A stretch of DNA of 53,903 nucleotides from positions 1 through 53,903 of the IMG/VR virus record IMGVR_UViG_3300034404_000011, one strand, 5' to 3'. Positions 33,214 to 42,584 of the stretch are shown here, piece after piece. The notes below the pieces were generated by a model that saw nothing but the letters and a program-made list of their open reading frames with translations, made no database searches and had not been told where the DNA came from. The first letter of the stretch is position 1; the number at the start of each line of letters is the position of its first letter. The position numbers and the translations under genes were made by a program. Source of the stretch: a virus.

Positions 33214-35229
33214 ATGCCTTTTATTGTGGATGCAAAAGCATATAGTCCATTTGTAAAAGATCGTATCAAAAATCTTGAAGTTGAGTATGATGAATTGTAT
33301 GTTGACACAAATAGTATAACTTACAACTTTAGAGTTGACAGTTATTATAGTGATAGTTCTGCTCCAGTTTTATTTGTTAACAGAACAATTGATCTCAAAG
33401 TGATAACCAAAAAAGTAAATACTTTCAATAGATTGCTTACTGATATAGAGAATGAAGCTTTTGGTTCCTATATTTGGAAGTATCAAAATACAATACTAGG
33501 TCTTGGTAGAAGAATTTCAGATCGTATTGCTTACACAGACTTTGATATAGAGCATACGAACTCTTATCCGTCAATCAAATTAAGATTTCAACTGGATAGA
33601 TCATTATTACCTATTGTTGATGTTCGCACTATATACACTTCACAACGTTTATCAGTTTCAGATATTATGAACAAAACTATTAATAAATTTAACGAATTGA
33701 TAAGTAGTTTTGCTATCTCAAAGATAAAATTTCTGTCGCATCCTTTTAATGATGTTGAAGCAAGCTACTTTACAAAAAGTTATAGAAATGATTTAGTGCT
33801 CACATTGTATGATATACTAAACCTCTGTGTGCAAGACCATAAGCCTGTAGATTTATCTCTGTTATCTTATATTGCTCAACAAGAGAATGAATTAACTTTA
33901 TATCTAATTCCGCTTACTGTTGATAATATAAATCCTAATTCAGATTTTCCTGTTTTAACAAATATATTTGTTGATCAAAACATTTATCTTACAGAGAATG
34001 AATACAGTTTTAAGAAATATGATGATGTGATCGAAATACTCAAGAGTAACGCTTCGCAACATACTAAACACAAAGCCATCGCTATTTTTAATCACAATTT
34101 ACAACAACCAGATACAAATACACAAAGAAGAACAGATGTTGTAGATAGTGATGGAAATTATTTGTCTGCAATGGAAAATAGCTCCAATGAATCTAGTAGT
34201 ACGTTTGATTATAAACAGATAACAGAATCACTACTAAAACTCAATACTTTTGTAACAAGAAACTCAAAACTAATTAAGTTTAACAATGATGATGTAATTA
34301 TGGTTTATAATGATCGATATAGCAGTGAGCTAGACCTAGATTTTGATTTTCCATTTTTATGTAGATACAGTGAATTTTATTTACGACCTACGTCCAATTC
34401 TACAATTATTAGGATAGCTAATTTGGTTATTCCATTTAATCTAACAATAGGTTTAGTAAATATATTGGATGTTGATCTAACTCCATCTACAAATAATACA
34501 ATCACACCTCAATCATCTAGCAATAATCTTTATAAACGAGTAGAACAGGGATTAGAACAAAGATTGAATGAGTATATGCAAGCAAATAATCTGCAAGAAA
34601 AAAGAGTCATCAAATACTATAGGGTTCTACCAAATGATTTGGATAACATTACTCTAATAGTTAATGTGTTAGAGAGAAATCTTGTGTTAGCACATCAGTT
34701 AGCTAAACCAGATGAAAAGCAAATGTATGCTAGAAGAGCAGAACAATTGCTAAATGAGAATAAAAGCAGTATTGCACCCATTATAAATATTACACCAACT
34801 AACTTTTCCAATCTTATCAAGAATTCACATAGCACACTATCTGATTTGTTGAGAAAAGATTATTATCATTTTGGTACACCTGAACAAGTTTCTATTATTT
34901 TCACATCGCTAGGCAATCTTGGTAATATCAATCAGCAATTATATAACCTAATAAACGTAATTAAAGATGGATCAGGATCAGAACAAAACATATCAGAAAT
35001 GTTAAATCAGTTTGCTACAAACATTAACAATATTTTACGACTTTTTACTTATCTACCAGATAACAATGAGCAAATTCTACGAAATATTATAGATGATGTC
35101 CTAACAAATTTAAACTATCTGCTAGGATCGATTGACAAAATTATAACAACAGATACCACAAGATCTATGATAATAAATCAAATTGAGAGCACTATGTATA
35201 GTATACAGCAAAAAACGAGTTTTGTTTAG
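33214..35229 (+). CDS. Large virion-like protein of unknown function
   Basis: 671 residues. The first 300 show a beta pattern (LYVDTNSITYNFRVDSYYSD). A low-complexity Ser/Asn/Thr stretch lies near 300-330. The last 220 are helical with Asn/Gln/Leu heptads. No recognised domain. Element B and size suggest a structural tail or baseplate component. Confidence 0.7.
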   Translation: MPFIVDAKAYSPFVKDRIKNLEVEYDELYVDTNSITYNFRVDSYYSDSSAPVLFVNRTIDLKVITKKVNTFNRLLTDIENEAFGSYIWKYQNTILGLGRRISDRIAYTDFDIEHTNSYPSIKLRFQLDRSLLPIVDVRTIYTSQRLSVSDIMNKTINKFNELISSFAISKIKFLSHPFNDVEASYFTKSYRNDLVLTLYDILNLCVQDHKPVDLSLLSYIAQQENELTLYLIPLTVDNINPNSDFPVLTNIFVDQNIYLTENEYSFKKYDDVIEILKSNASQHTKHKAIAIFNHNLQQPDTNTQRRTDVVDSDGNYLSAMENSSNESSSTFDYKQITESLLKLNTFVTRNSKLIKFNNDDVIMVYNDRYSSELDLDFDFPFLCRYSEFYLRPTSNSTIIRIANLVIPFNLTIGLVNILDVDLTPSTNNTITPQSSSNNLYKRVEQGLEQRLNEYMQANNLQEKRVIKYYRVLPNDLDNITLIVNVLERNLVLAHQLAKPDEKQMYARRAEQLLNENKSSIAPIINITPTNFSNLIKNSHSTLSDLLRKDYYHFGTPEQVSIIFTSLGNLGNINQQLYNLINVIKDGSGSEQNISEMLNQFATNINNILRLFTYLPDNNEQILRNIIDDVLTNLNYLLGSIDKIITTDTTRSMIINQIESTMYSIQQKTSFV

Positions 35230-35231
35230 TA

Positions 35232-35852
35232 TTATTGTTCAAGCATTGTTATGTCAATACAAATACCTAGATCTGCATACTCTAATGTTGAGTATAATGT
35301 GATATGATCTTGTATGAGATATTTGTCTTCACTAAACAAAACAATTAGTATTCTCTTGTCTTTTATATTGTTGTTGTAATTTTTTTGAATGATTTTATCA
35401 TCGGTTGATATATAGAAAGCTACAATTTTGTTTTCATATTCTAATATTCCTTTGTCAAATATTAGTTGATCGTTATTGATTAATACATCTAGTTTTAATG
35501 AGCAAGGGTAGTTATTGTTTACATTGCCAAGTATATCATTCAGTATATATGTTAATTCATCAATGATTTTACATTTATTGTTTACATTATTTAATGTCTC
35601 AAACTTACAAGCAAACGATAGATTTTTGCTTACAACTACTTTGATATTTGCTCTGCAATAATCACTTATTAGATTTTTGTTTAATATAATCTTGTCATCA
35701 TATAAAATACCTTCAATGTAATTTTTGTAAACTATTGGTTTTCCTTGTTCTGTTACAATAGTAAAATTTTTTACATCACTAGGTAAATCAATTAATGGAT
35801 CTTTGATTTGAATAAATTGTGAGTTGCTTAATACATAGGCATATATATTCAT
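35232..35852 (-). CDS. Unknown protein, element A gene
   Basis: 206 residues, alternating strands with Asn/Asp/Lys loops, no motif. Its stop lies three bases from the opposing stop of the gene at 33214, with no room for a separate terminator. Confidence 0.7.
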   Translation of the reverse strand: MNIYAYVLSNSQFIQIKDPLIDLPSDVKNFTIVTEQGKPIVYKNYIEGILYDDKIILNKNLISDYCRANIKVVVSKNLSFACKFETLNNVNNKCKIIDELTYILNDILGNVNNNYPCSLKLDVLINNDQLIFDKGILEYENKIVAFYISTDDKIIQKNYNNNIKDKRILIVLFSEDKYLIQDHITLYSTLEYADLGICIDITMLEQ

Positions 35853-35858
35853 ACAAAA

Positions 35859-35867
35859 AAATTTAGT
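35859..35867 (-). promoter_or_regulatory. Element A for the gene at 35232
   Basis: ACTAAATTT, spacer TTTTGT, then ATG at 35852. Confidence 0.7.
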
Positions 35868-35879
35868 TTAGTTGCTAAA

Positions 35880-37763
35880 CTATTGGGCTAGCATATGTTT
35901 CCAATCAATGTTTCTACTAGCAGGAACTTCAAACAATTGTTTCACCTTTTCCTTAAACTTTTCAACTAATAGTTCTTGTTTTTGTTGAATAGTTACTTTA
36001 TCAGATTTTAGTTTTAGGTAGTATATGTATGTCTCTTTTGTTTGCGAGAATCTATATACTCTGGCTATTGCTTGATGCAGATCTACATCTCTAAAGGGTA
36101 AGTCTGCATATATAACTATTCTACCTTCTGTTAAAGTAAAACCAAATGATAAAGATGAATATGTTGCTATCAGTATTGTTCCTGGCTGCTGCTTGAATGT
36201 TTGAATTGATTTTTTACGTTCTTTCAAAGATTGTTCTCCTGTAACAGTTACAATATTCCTAATACCATGTTTCTCAAGAGTTTGTTTTATGGCTTCCAAT
36301 GTGTATTTGTAGTTCGTGAATATTATTATTCTTTCCTGCTTGGAAACTAAATCTTTTATGAGCTTAATATTCTTTTCATATAACTCCATCACTAACTCTA
36401 TTAATCTTTGTTTATATATACTACTTAATTCTTTAGTGAAACAAATCAATTTACCCATAAATAGTTGCGACATTGCTTTGTTAAATTGTTCAGCTAAAGT
36501 ATGTTCGTTTCTACTTTGCAGAAAATCATAGATTTGTTTGCGAGCGTAAACTAAATCTCTTGTTAATTTAATTTGATTTTGTTTGGCGTTTTCCCTAATC
36601 ATTTTTACATAATCACTAATTTGATTATCTGTAGCAACTTGTTCTATTTTTGATAGCACATCAATTAGGTTTTGTTTATAGGTGTTGTAGTTTTGATTTA
36701 CTTGTTGCAGACAACCTGATGACTGATCTCTGGCTTGCTCAATAATACTATCAACTATGTATTTATCAATATTATCTACATTTGTTTCTATAACTATTTC
36801 ATGTTTTGGTGGTAAGGATAGACTGCTACTAATTTGACTTCTTGTTACTCTGATCATACTTAAACTAAGTCTATGCTTTATCAAATCTATAGCATGTGTA
36901 ACATAAGCTGAATTATAGGCTTTAATGAAATAAGGGTAAGCATCCATATCAAATAAAGGATCCAACAATAAAAATGCTCCTGATAGTTCAGCATATCTAC
37001 CTTTGACTGGAGTTCCAGATAACAATAATATATCATTAATGTTGTTAGCAATGACAAATTTGTATAGAGATTGCATTGTCTGTGTATCAGCATATCTTAT
37101 GACTTGAGCCTCATCTATGATAAGGAAAATTCTCTCAACATTATAGTTCCACGGAACATGTAGTTTTGAAACATTATTAAAGTTTGTTACGATTGCAATA
37201 TGATTATGGTTTGGCTGATCTAAAGGAAAAGCGCAAACCTGTTCTCTTGGTATGTTGGTTAATTTCTCAAATTCATCTAGCCAATTTAATATAAGTGTTT
37301 TGGGACAAACAACAATAACTTTTGTTCCATAGGCCAGTGATGTATATAGAGATGTCAGTGTTTTACCTGTGCCAACATCAAAGGCCAAATAATAACCTCT
37401 TAGTTTGAGGTTATCCTTATATTCACCGTAATGCTGAACAAATTTATTTTGATGTGGCATTAACTCAACTTTGAAGATTTGTTTCGCTTTATCTAAATAT
37501 TTTGGTGTATCTGGTTTATGATCAAACAATATATGATGTAATACAGTATTCTCAATTAGTTCACGAGCAATTTTTAGTTGATTGTTGGATATTAGTGATA
37601 GAACAATCTCAACTGTAAAAAAGCGATGAAATTTGTAGTATGTTTTGCTTCCTACGCTTACATCATTGATAATTATTTTTAAAAAATTTTTGTCCTGTTC
37701 ACTAACATAATCTAGCAAATTCAAATCCGTTAGATAGAAGTTTTTGCTTTCAATTATTTGCAT
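35880..37763 (-). CDS. SNF2-type superfamily 2 helicase/translocase
   Basis: 627 residues from the ATG at 37763, which has AGC 11 bases upstream. Another in-frame ATG at 37805 overlaps the upstream gene. Motif I is AFDVGTGKTLTS (about residues 128-139), motif Ia VVCPKTLILNW, motif II LIIDEAQ (DEAQ box), motif III LLLSGTPVKG, motif V SFGFTLTEG and motif VI QAIARVYRFSQT. It would translocate on or remodel DNA, for example in recombination-linked replication or transcription. Element B hints at late expression, unlike the other replication genes. Confidence 0.88.
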   Translation of the reverse strand: MQIIESKNFYLTDLNLLDYVSEQDKNFLKIIINDVSVGSKTYYKFHRFFTVEIVLSLISNNQLKIARELIENTVLHHILFDHKPDTPKYLDKAKQIFKVELMPHQNKFVQHYGEYKDNLKLRGYYLAFDVGTGKTLTSLYTSLAYGTKVIVVCPKTLILNWLDEFEKLTNIPREQVCAFPLDQPNHNHIAIVTNFNNVSKLHVPWNYNVERIFLIIDEAQVIRYADTQTMQSLYKFVIANNINDILLLSGTPVKGRYAELSGAFLLLDPLFDMDAYPYFIKAYNSAYVTHAIDLIKHRLSLSMIRVTRSQISSSLSLPPKHEIVIETNVDNIDKYIVDSIIEQARDQSSGCLQQVNQNYNTYKQNLIDVLSKIEQVATDNQISDYVKMIRENAKQNQIKLTRDLVYARKQIYDFLQSRNEHTLAEQFNKAMSQLFMGKLICFTKELSSIYKQRLIELVMELYEKNIKLIKDLVSKQERIIIFTNYKYTLEAIKQTLEKHGIRNIVTVTGEQSLKERKKSIQTFKQQPGTILIATYSSLSFGFTLTEGRIVIYADLPFRDVDLHQAIARVYRFSQTKETYIYYLKLKSDKVTIQQKQELLVEKFKEKVKQLFEVPASRNIDWKHMLAQ

Positions 37764-37789
37764 AAACATAAATCGCTGAGATATTAGCG

Positions 37790-38278
37790 TCAAAACAACA
37801 AACATAAATAATAGGCAAAACTATTTACAAAAACTACTTGTGGTATGTATTTATATTTTTGCTCTGCAATTAGGTTAAGAAATATACTAGCTATCAAATT
37901 ATTTTCTACAACTACAGAATGATAACTATGAATTTCGAGATTACTAGTTTCCATATCTATAGTAATACGTTTTTTGTAATACATAAGTAGTATTGTTAAA
38001 TTTTGAAGGTAGTTGGTTTTCAGTGTGTTTGGAAATGCTATGGATGGTAATATAGGAATATATATATTTGGACAAAATTTGCTCAACATTATGTAAACGA
38101 TAAATTTGGAGTAATCAACATTTTCTATTTTGTTACAATTAGCTAGTAGATCTAGCAGAGTATCTTCAAAATTATTGCTGTAGCCAAAACCATCAAACCA
38201 TACGTCTACATAGGCTGAATTATAGTGTATAAATTTGATAAGTCTATTTATCGTTTCGTAAACAGATTTAATGATCAT
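37790..38278 (-). CDS. Small unknown protein, paralogue candidate of 38304
   Basis: 162 residues. It contains a helical hydrophobic segment (KFIVYIMLSKF), then YLQNLTILLMYYKKRITI, VVVENNLIASIFLNLIA and a hydrophobic end. The order and spacing of these blocks mirror the next gene at 38304. No known domain. Confidence 0.7.
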   Translation of the reverse strand: MIIKSVYETINRLIKFIHYNSAYVDVWFDGFGYSNNFEDTLLDLLANCNKIENVDYSKFIVYIMLSKFCPNIYIPILPSIAFPNTLKTNYLQNLTILLMYYKKRITIDMETSNLEIHSYHSVVVENNLIASIFLNLIAEQKYKYIPQVVFVNSFAYYLCLLF

Positions 38279-38284
38279 AACAGA

Positions 38285-38293
38285 AAATTTAGA
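38285..38293 (-). promoter_or_regulatory. Element A for the gene at 37790
   Basis: TCTAAATTT, spacer TCTGTT, then ATG at 38278. Confidence 0.75.
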
Positions 38294-38303
38294 TCATTTT
38301 TCA

Positions 38304-38774
38304 TCACATGAGTAGCGTTATGTAACTCAATATTGTAGCACCAAAATCTCTGACATAACTATTTATCAAAGCAACATTCGCAAATAAGTTTGCAAGTATG
38401 ACATTCTGTATTGGTATTACTAATGAAGGTGATAATATTAACTTAGAATTTTTATGTTTGTAATAAATTAGTGTTTTCATTTTGAGAGACAACTCATAAA
38501 GTATAATATGATGCAAATTTTTGTTTATGTTTTTGCATAATATTATCCTTGTATTATCTAGCAAATCGACATTACGAAAATCAATATCTGCTGTGTAATC
38601 TGCTTGCAACAATAACATGTAAGTTATTATCTTTTCAAATGAATCAACACTATCTAACAAACTTAACATAACATTACCAAATTCTGATGATTTATAGTAA
38701 AGTCCGTAATACAAATAAGGATAATGTAGTTTTGAGAATAATACATCCTGTAACAAAGTCAGACTGGAATACAT
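38304..38774 (-). CDS. Small unknown protein, paralogue candidate of 37790
   Basis: 156 residues. Blocks IITYMLLLQ, MKTLIYYKHKNSKLIL and VIPIQNVILANLFANVALI correspond in order to IVYIMLSKF, LTILLMYYKKRITI and VVVENNLIASIFLNLIA of the neighbour, suggesting an old tandem duplication. Function unknown. Confidence 0.7.
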   Translation of the reverse strand: MYSSLTLLQDVLFSKLHYPYLYYGLYYKSSEFGNVMLSLLDSVDSFEKIITYMLLLQADYTADIDFRNVDLLDNTRIILCKNINKNLHHIILYELSLKMKTLIYYKHKNSKLILSPSLVIPIQNVILANLFANVALINSYVRDFGATILSYITLLM

Positions 38775-38780
38775 GACAAA

Positions 38781-38789
38781 AAATTTAGT
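38781..38789 (-). promoter_or_regulatory. Element A for the gene at 38304
   Basis: ACTAAATTT, spacer TTTGTC, then ATG at 38774. Confidence 0.7.
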
Positions 38790-38805
38790 GTATTTGTAAA
38801 AAAAA

Positions 38806-40425
38806 TTATTTGCTTATGTATGCGAATGCAAATACTCTATTATTCATATTCTTAACATCTTGCTTAACTTTGTTTATATCCATAGAAGTAGATACGATGC
38901 GTCTTTTACGTAGCGTTTGTAGTATCTTTGCTCCAATCAATATTACACCTATACCAACCAATCCTGCGACACCTACTTTTGCCAAAGTTGGTATATCGGA
39001 ATATACTTGCTGCAATTTCTCTATTAGAGATTTACCAGTAGTTTGAACTTTTTCTGCTACATCACCAATCTTTTCAACAACTTCACCAGATTTTTGTTCT
39101 ACATTAGCAGCAGTATCTTGAACTTGTTTAGCAGCTTCCACTATTTTATCTGTATTCAACGCTGTAAGCAAGCCAATTATAAAACCAAATATACCAGCAC
39201 CAACAACTGGAATAGCAGCTTTCAATATACCAACTAGAGCTGGTATTATACCTGGATTTGCTTTTCTCTGACTAACTTTTACGTAAGCTTCTTTGCTTAC
39301 AAATTTACTTGCTAGCTTTTTGTAATTGTTTATTCCTTTCTTACCAGCTTGTTCGAAAATCGATACAGCTTCTTTTGTTACTTGTTTGACATTCAAAGTA
39401 GGATTTGTTACAATAAGAACACTAGCTATATCATCTAGCACAGCATATGTAAGTTTGTCATTAGGTATGCTTGCAAATTCTCTAGCTGCTACTCTTACGG
39501 CTCTCTTCTTCATAATAAGCGTTATTATTCCGACAATGCTCGCTGTTGCAACTGCTGTTACGATGGTTGGATAATGTGATACAAAATCTTTTATAGGCTT
39601 AACTATAAGTTCAAACTGTGATCCTATTTTTGAAAGTATTTGTGATAACTCGGCTTTTAGTTTGCCGAAGAATGTAATTACCTCTTGGATGAATCTTTCA
39701 ATAATATCACGAACCTTCATATAAACCTTCACGAATGGATCTTGTAGAACTCGTTTTTCCTCGGGAGTTAATACCATATCTTTTACTTTTTCTTTAGCTT
39801 CAACCTGAAATTTTTCCCAATCTTGCTTAAAGTTCTCTGCTACTCTGCCAGCATTGTCTTTAATCTTTTCCGAAATGTTTTGTGAATCTTGTTCCATTTT
39901 TACATCATAAACTTTGGATATATAGGAAGATGCAATAGCTGCAAAGTATGATTCGACATTAATCATAGACTCAACATTTGCTTCCTCACCCTGTTCAACG
40001 TTAATTACCTCTATAGTAAATGCAGCATCTTGCTCACCATATTTTGATCTAACATGAGATTGATCAATCATTATATGCAAACTTTCACCTGGATTTGTAA
40101 CTATGCTATTAGCCACTACTGCAGCACTATATATAAATTCTTTAGGATTTTTTATGAATGGTATTGATGGATTTGCTACGTTAACATAAACATCTACTTC
40201 TGATACTGGCAGATCTACTTCACCTACAACCACATTATTAATTTTTACTGTTGCTGATTGTTTTGAAGCTTCAAATACTATTGTCTCATCTAAATCATCA
40301 AATACATCAAAATCTTCTATTGCTGATTCTTTGGTTGTTTTACTATTGCTGACAATGGTTCTGATTACTCCTAAATATTGTCCTATCAAAAGACTATAAG
40401 GTGAAAGATATTCAGCTGTCAACAT
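38806..40425 (-). CDS. Multi-span membrane virion-like protein with coiled coils
   Basis: 539 residues. The N-terminal 85 residues form a beta domain (SATVKINNVVVGEVDLPVSE) shared with the gene starting at 53634. Residues 190-260 are amphipathic helix, three hydrophobic spans lie at about 285-305, 395-425 and 485-505, and a Val/Glu/Gln coiled coil precedes the last span. The layout suggests an internal or ejected virion protein that inserts in membranes, but no family is recognised. Element B start (AGCTAACTAAAAATATG). Confidence 0.7.
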   Translation of the reverse strand: MLTAEYLSPYSLLIGQYLGVIRTIVSNSKTTKESAIEDFDVFDDLDETIVFEASKQSATVKINNVVVGEVDLPVSEVDVYVNVANPSIPFIKNPKEFIYSAAVVANSIVTNPGESLHIMIDQSHVRSKYGEQDAAFTIEVINVEQGEEANVESMINVESYFAAIASSYISKVYDVKMEQDSQNISEKIKDNAGRVAENFKQDWEKFQVEAKEKVKDMVLTPEEKRVLQDPFVKVYMKVRDIIERFIQEVITFFGKLKAELSQILSKIGSQFELIVKPIKDFVSHYPTIVTAVATASIVGIITLIMKKRAVRVAAREFASIPNDKLTYAVLDDIASVLIVTNPTLNVKQVTKEAVSIFEQAGKKGINNYKKLASKFVSKEAYVKVSQRKANPGIIPALVGILKAAIPVVGAGIFGFIIGLLTALNTDKIVEAAKQVQDTAANVEQKSGEVVEKIGDVAEKVQTTGKSLIEKLQQVYSDIPTLAKVGVAGLVGIGVILIGAKILQTLRKRRIVSTSMDINKVKQDVKNMNNRVFAFAYISK

Positions 40426-40466
40426 ATTTTTAGTTAGCTAAGATAATAAGTTCAATCAAAAAATAA

Positions 40467-41060
40467 TCATAGAATCAATTCAACATAAGTTTTCTGTGTC
40501 TCATAAAGTCTAATTTTACTAAGTTGTATTTTTGCTGGAATTAATCCTATAGTTTTCATTCTATCAAATATTTTTACAAACCAATTACATAAATTTTCTG
40601 CAGTCGGAATAAAATCAACGATTATGAAGCTCTGTTTATGTTCATTGTTAAATTCTTCATAATGTCTATTGAATTTTGAAAATAGAGAGTTTTCCTTATC
40701 TGTTAATATTAACTCTAGCTTACCATCCATCTCAGTAATGGTGTAATAAACTAAGCATTTAGACCAATCTAGTCTGTTATTTGTTACTCCGGTTATTGAT
40801 TCAAACAATGGATCATTTATATCCAAGATGAATTTATGATCGATAAATCTTTGTATAAAATCGTTTAGATAGTTGAAAAATGTGAAGTCTAGCACCATAC
40901 CGCTTTCATCTAGATCAGATGTAATAAATAATTCCAACACATATTCATGTCCATGTAGAAATCTACATTTATTTGGTCCCAATGATTTTGGTAAATTTTG
41001 CGAATGTACCCTGTGACCTGCAACAAAATTAATTTTTTTGGTTATAAGCATTTCACTCAT
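40467..41060 (-). CDS. queD: 6-carboxy-5,6,7,8-tetrahydropterin synthase QueD
   Basis: 197 residues. FVAGHRVH and CRFLHGHEYVLEL supply the three zinc His and the catalytic Cys. VLDF, DHKFILDINDP, PTAENL and LYET are the other family blocks. It is longer than typical QueD (about 120-140) because of an insert around residues 85-125. It turns dihydroneopterin triphosphate into carboxytetrahydropterin, the substrate of QueE (17357). The ATG at 41060 is chosen by element A. An upstream ATG at 41093 overlaps the preceding gene. Confidence 0.92.
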   Translation of the reverse strand: MSEMLITKKINFVAGHRVHSQNLPKSLGPNKCRFLHGHEYVLELFITSDLDESGMVLDFTFFNYLNDFIQRFIDHKFILDINDPLFESITGVTNNRLDWSKCLVYYTITEMDGKLELILTDKENSLFSKFNRHYEEFNNEHKQSFIIVDFIPTAENLCNWFVKIFDRMKTIGLIPAKIQLSKIRLYETQKTYVELIL

Positions 41061-41066
41061 ACAAAA

Positions 41067-41075
41067 AAGTTTAGA
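41067..41075 (-). promoter_or_regulatory. Element A for queD
   Basis: TCTAAACTT, spacer TTTTGT, then ATG at 41060. It overlaps the last codons of the upstream gene. Confidence 0.65.
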
Positions 41076-41781
41076 TTGGTTGGTTTGTTTCAAGTAATGT
41101 TGATGCTACCTCTGTAAGCAATATATCTCTTTCTGCCATATAACTTACTAACTCAAATTCATCTTTAAATACATCTTTTACAAAGAGTTTATCAATAGCT
41201 TTACCATAAACATAAACGGATGTTAACACATCTCTATATACATCAGCATCAATAGCATTTTCCATGCTAATCATTAATTCTATATTCTCTAGCTCATCAT
41301 TAGTTAGTTCATTCTTGGCTTCATTCACTATTTGAGCAACCCGAAGTTTTATATCATCTTCCTTGATGTAACAATACTTTGGTAGCAGATTTTGTTCAAT
41401 CTTTTCCTGAACAGTTACTATTATGTTATCGATCAATGTGTTTATATTTTCATACTCCTTAGCTAACGACACATCTTCAAAGAGCATATACTCCAAAGCC
41501 TTACGATAAAATTCTTTCACATCAGTGATATAAGTTTGCTCCTCTTTAATCTCATTTTTGCTATTGTTTTCTGTTTGTTCTTGTTTTACTATCGATTTTA
41601 TAACTTTTGCAAAGGATAATAAATTTTCATCTATTGTCGAACTCGCTTCATTTATAATTTTCATTTGAATTTCTACTATCTCTTTATCTTTTTGTTCTAT
41701 GGGTAACGGGACTATTGAGGATGATTTATCAACATTTTCATCGCTGTTTAGAATAACCTTAAGTAAATCATCTCTAAGCAT
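41071..41781 (-). CDS. Acidic helical protein of unknown function
   Basis: 236 residues, Glu/Lys/Ile-rich and almost wholly helical with an Asn/Glu-rich linker near residue 75. It resembles scaffold or assembly proteins in composition only. Element B start (AGCTACAAGTAAATG). Its 3' end overlaps the element A of queD. Confidence 0.7.
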   Translation of the reverse strand: MLRDDLLKVILNSDENVDKSSSIVPLPIEQKDKEIVEIQMKIINEASSTIDENLLSFAKVIKSIVKQEQTENNSKNEIKEEQTYITDVKEFYRKALEYMLFEDVSLAKEYENINTLIDNIIVTVQEKIEQNLLPKYCYIKEDDIKLRVAQIVNEAKNELTNDELENIELMISMENAIDADVYRDVLTSVYVYGKAIDKLFVKDVFKDEFELVSYMAERDILLTEVASTLLETNQPI

Positions 41782-41816
41782 TTACTTGTAGCTTAACATT
41801 CTAAGCAATGAAAAAA

Positions 41817-42506
41817 TCAAATCTGTTGCTGAGACAATTTCAATAACAAATAGTTTCTGTATTTTAGGAATTTACTATCTACTCTTTTATTTTGAGGAAC
41901 ATTTTTTATATTTATCACAGAATTGATTTCTACTGATATGGATACAGTGTAATCATATAATAGGTATATGATCAGTATAGCTATATGTCTATCTGTTTCT
42001 GTATTGTATTTGTTTGATGACAGTAGTTTAATGGTATGATAAGTGAAATATGCTAAAGGTAAAGACCCATAATATACCATTGGAGACAAATCTTTGTTAA
42101 CAGTATAATTACTTTTGTATGTTATTAATGAAGGCTCCTTTAAAACAATTGGATATTGTTTACTCATACTAATAGCCATACCAACTCTATCAAAAGCTAA
42201 TCCTAATACATCATAATTATCAAAGAAGTTTAATAATTGCTCAAAGGGAACAATATAATAATCATTTGTTTCTAATTCATCATTTACACAGTGTAATAGG
42301 TAGAGAATAGATGTCAAAGCCAAATCAGATTTTGGATCTACAATTACATGATTGATACCATTTATGGATTGTATGATAAATTTTTTGTTTGTATTAATGC
42401 TAATTTGTTTTGGGAGCTTAAAGTTAACATTTTTATCATAAGGAAATCCAAAATATTTCAAAGCCATATCAATGTTAGCAAATAGATTTGGATTTCTGAC
42501 TAGCAT
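41817..42506 (-). CDS. Unknown protein, element A gene
   Basis: 229 residues, mixed fold with short Asn/Asp/Tyr-rich loops, hydrophobic helices (LALTSILYLLHCV) and no motif. It is divergent from the ring nuclease gene at 42585, each with its own element A. Similar in style to other small early-type unknowns. Confidence 0.7.
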   Translation of the reverse strand: MLVRNPNLFANIDMALKYFGFPYDKNVNFKLPKQISINTNKKFIIQSINGINHVIVDPKSDLALTSILYLLHCVNDELETNDYYIVPFEQLLNFFDNYDVLGLAFDRVGMAISMSKQYPIVLKEPSLITYKSNYTVNKDLSPMVYYGSLPLAYFTYHTIKLLSSNKYNTETDRHIAILIIYLLYDYTVSISVEINSVINIKNVPQNKRVDSKFLKYRNYLLLKLSQQQI

Positions 42507-42512
42507 ATCTAA

Positions 42513-42521
42513 AAATTTAGA
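42513..42521 (-). promoter_or_regulatory. Element A for the gene at 41817
   Basis: TCTAAATTT, spacer TTAGAT, then ATG at 42506. Confidence 0.75.
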
Positions 42522-42569
42522 GTGGATGTGGTGTTATTTATTGTCACTTTAAGATTGTTTTACAACGGA

Positions 42570-42578
42570 TCTAAATAT
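42570..42578 (+). promoter_or_regulatory. Element A for the ring nuclease gene
   Basis: TCTAAATAT, spacer ATTAGT, then ATG at 42585. Confidence 0.65.
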
Positions 42579-42584
42579 ATTAGT

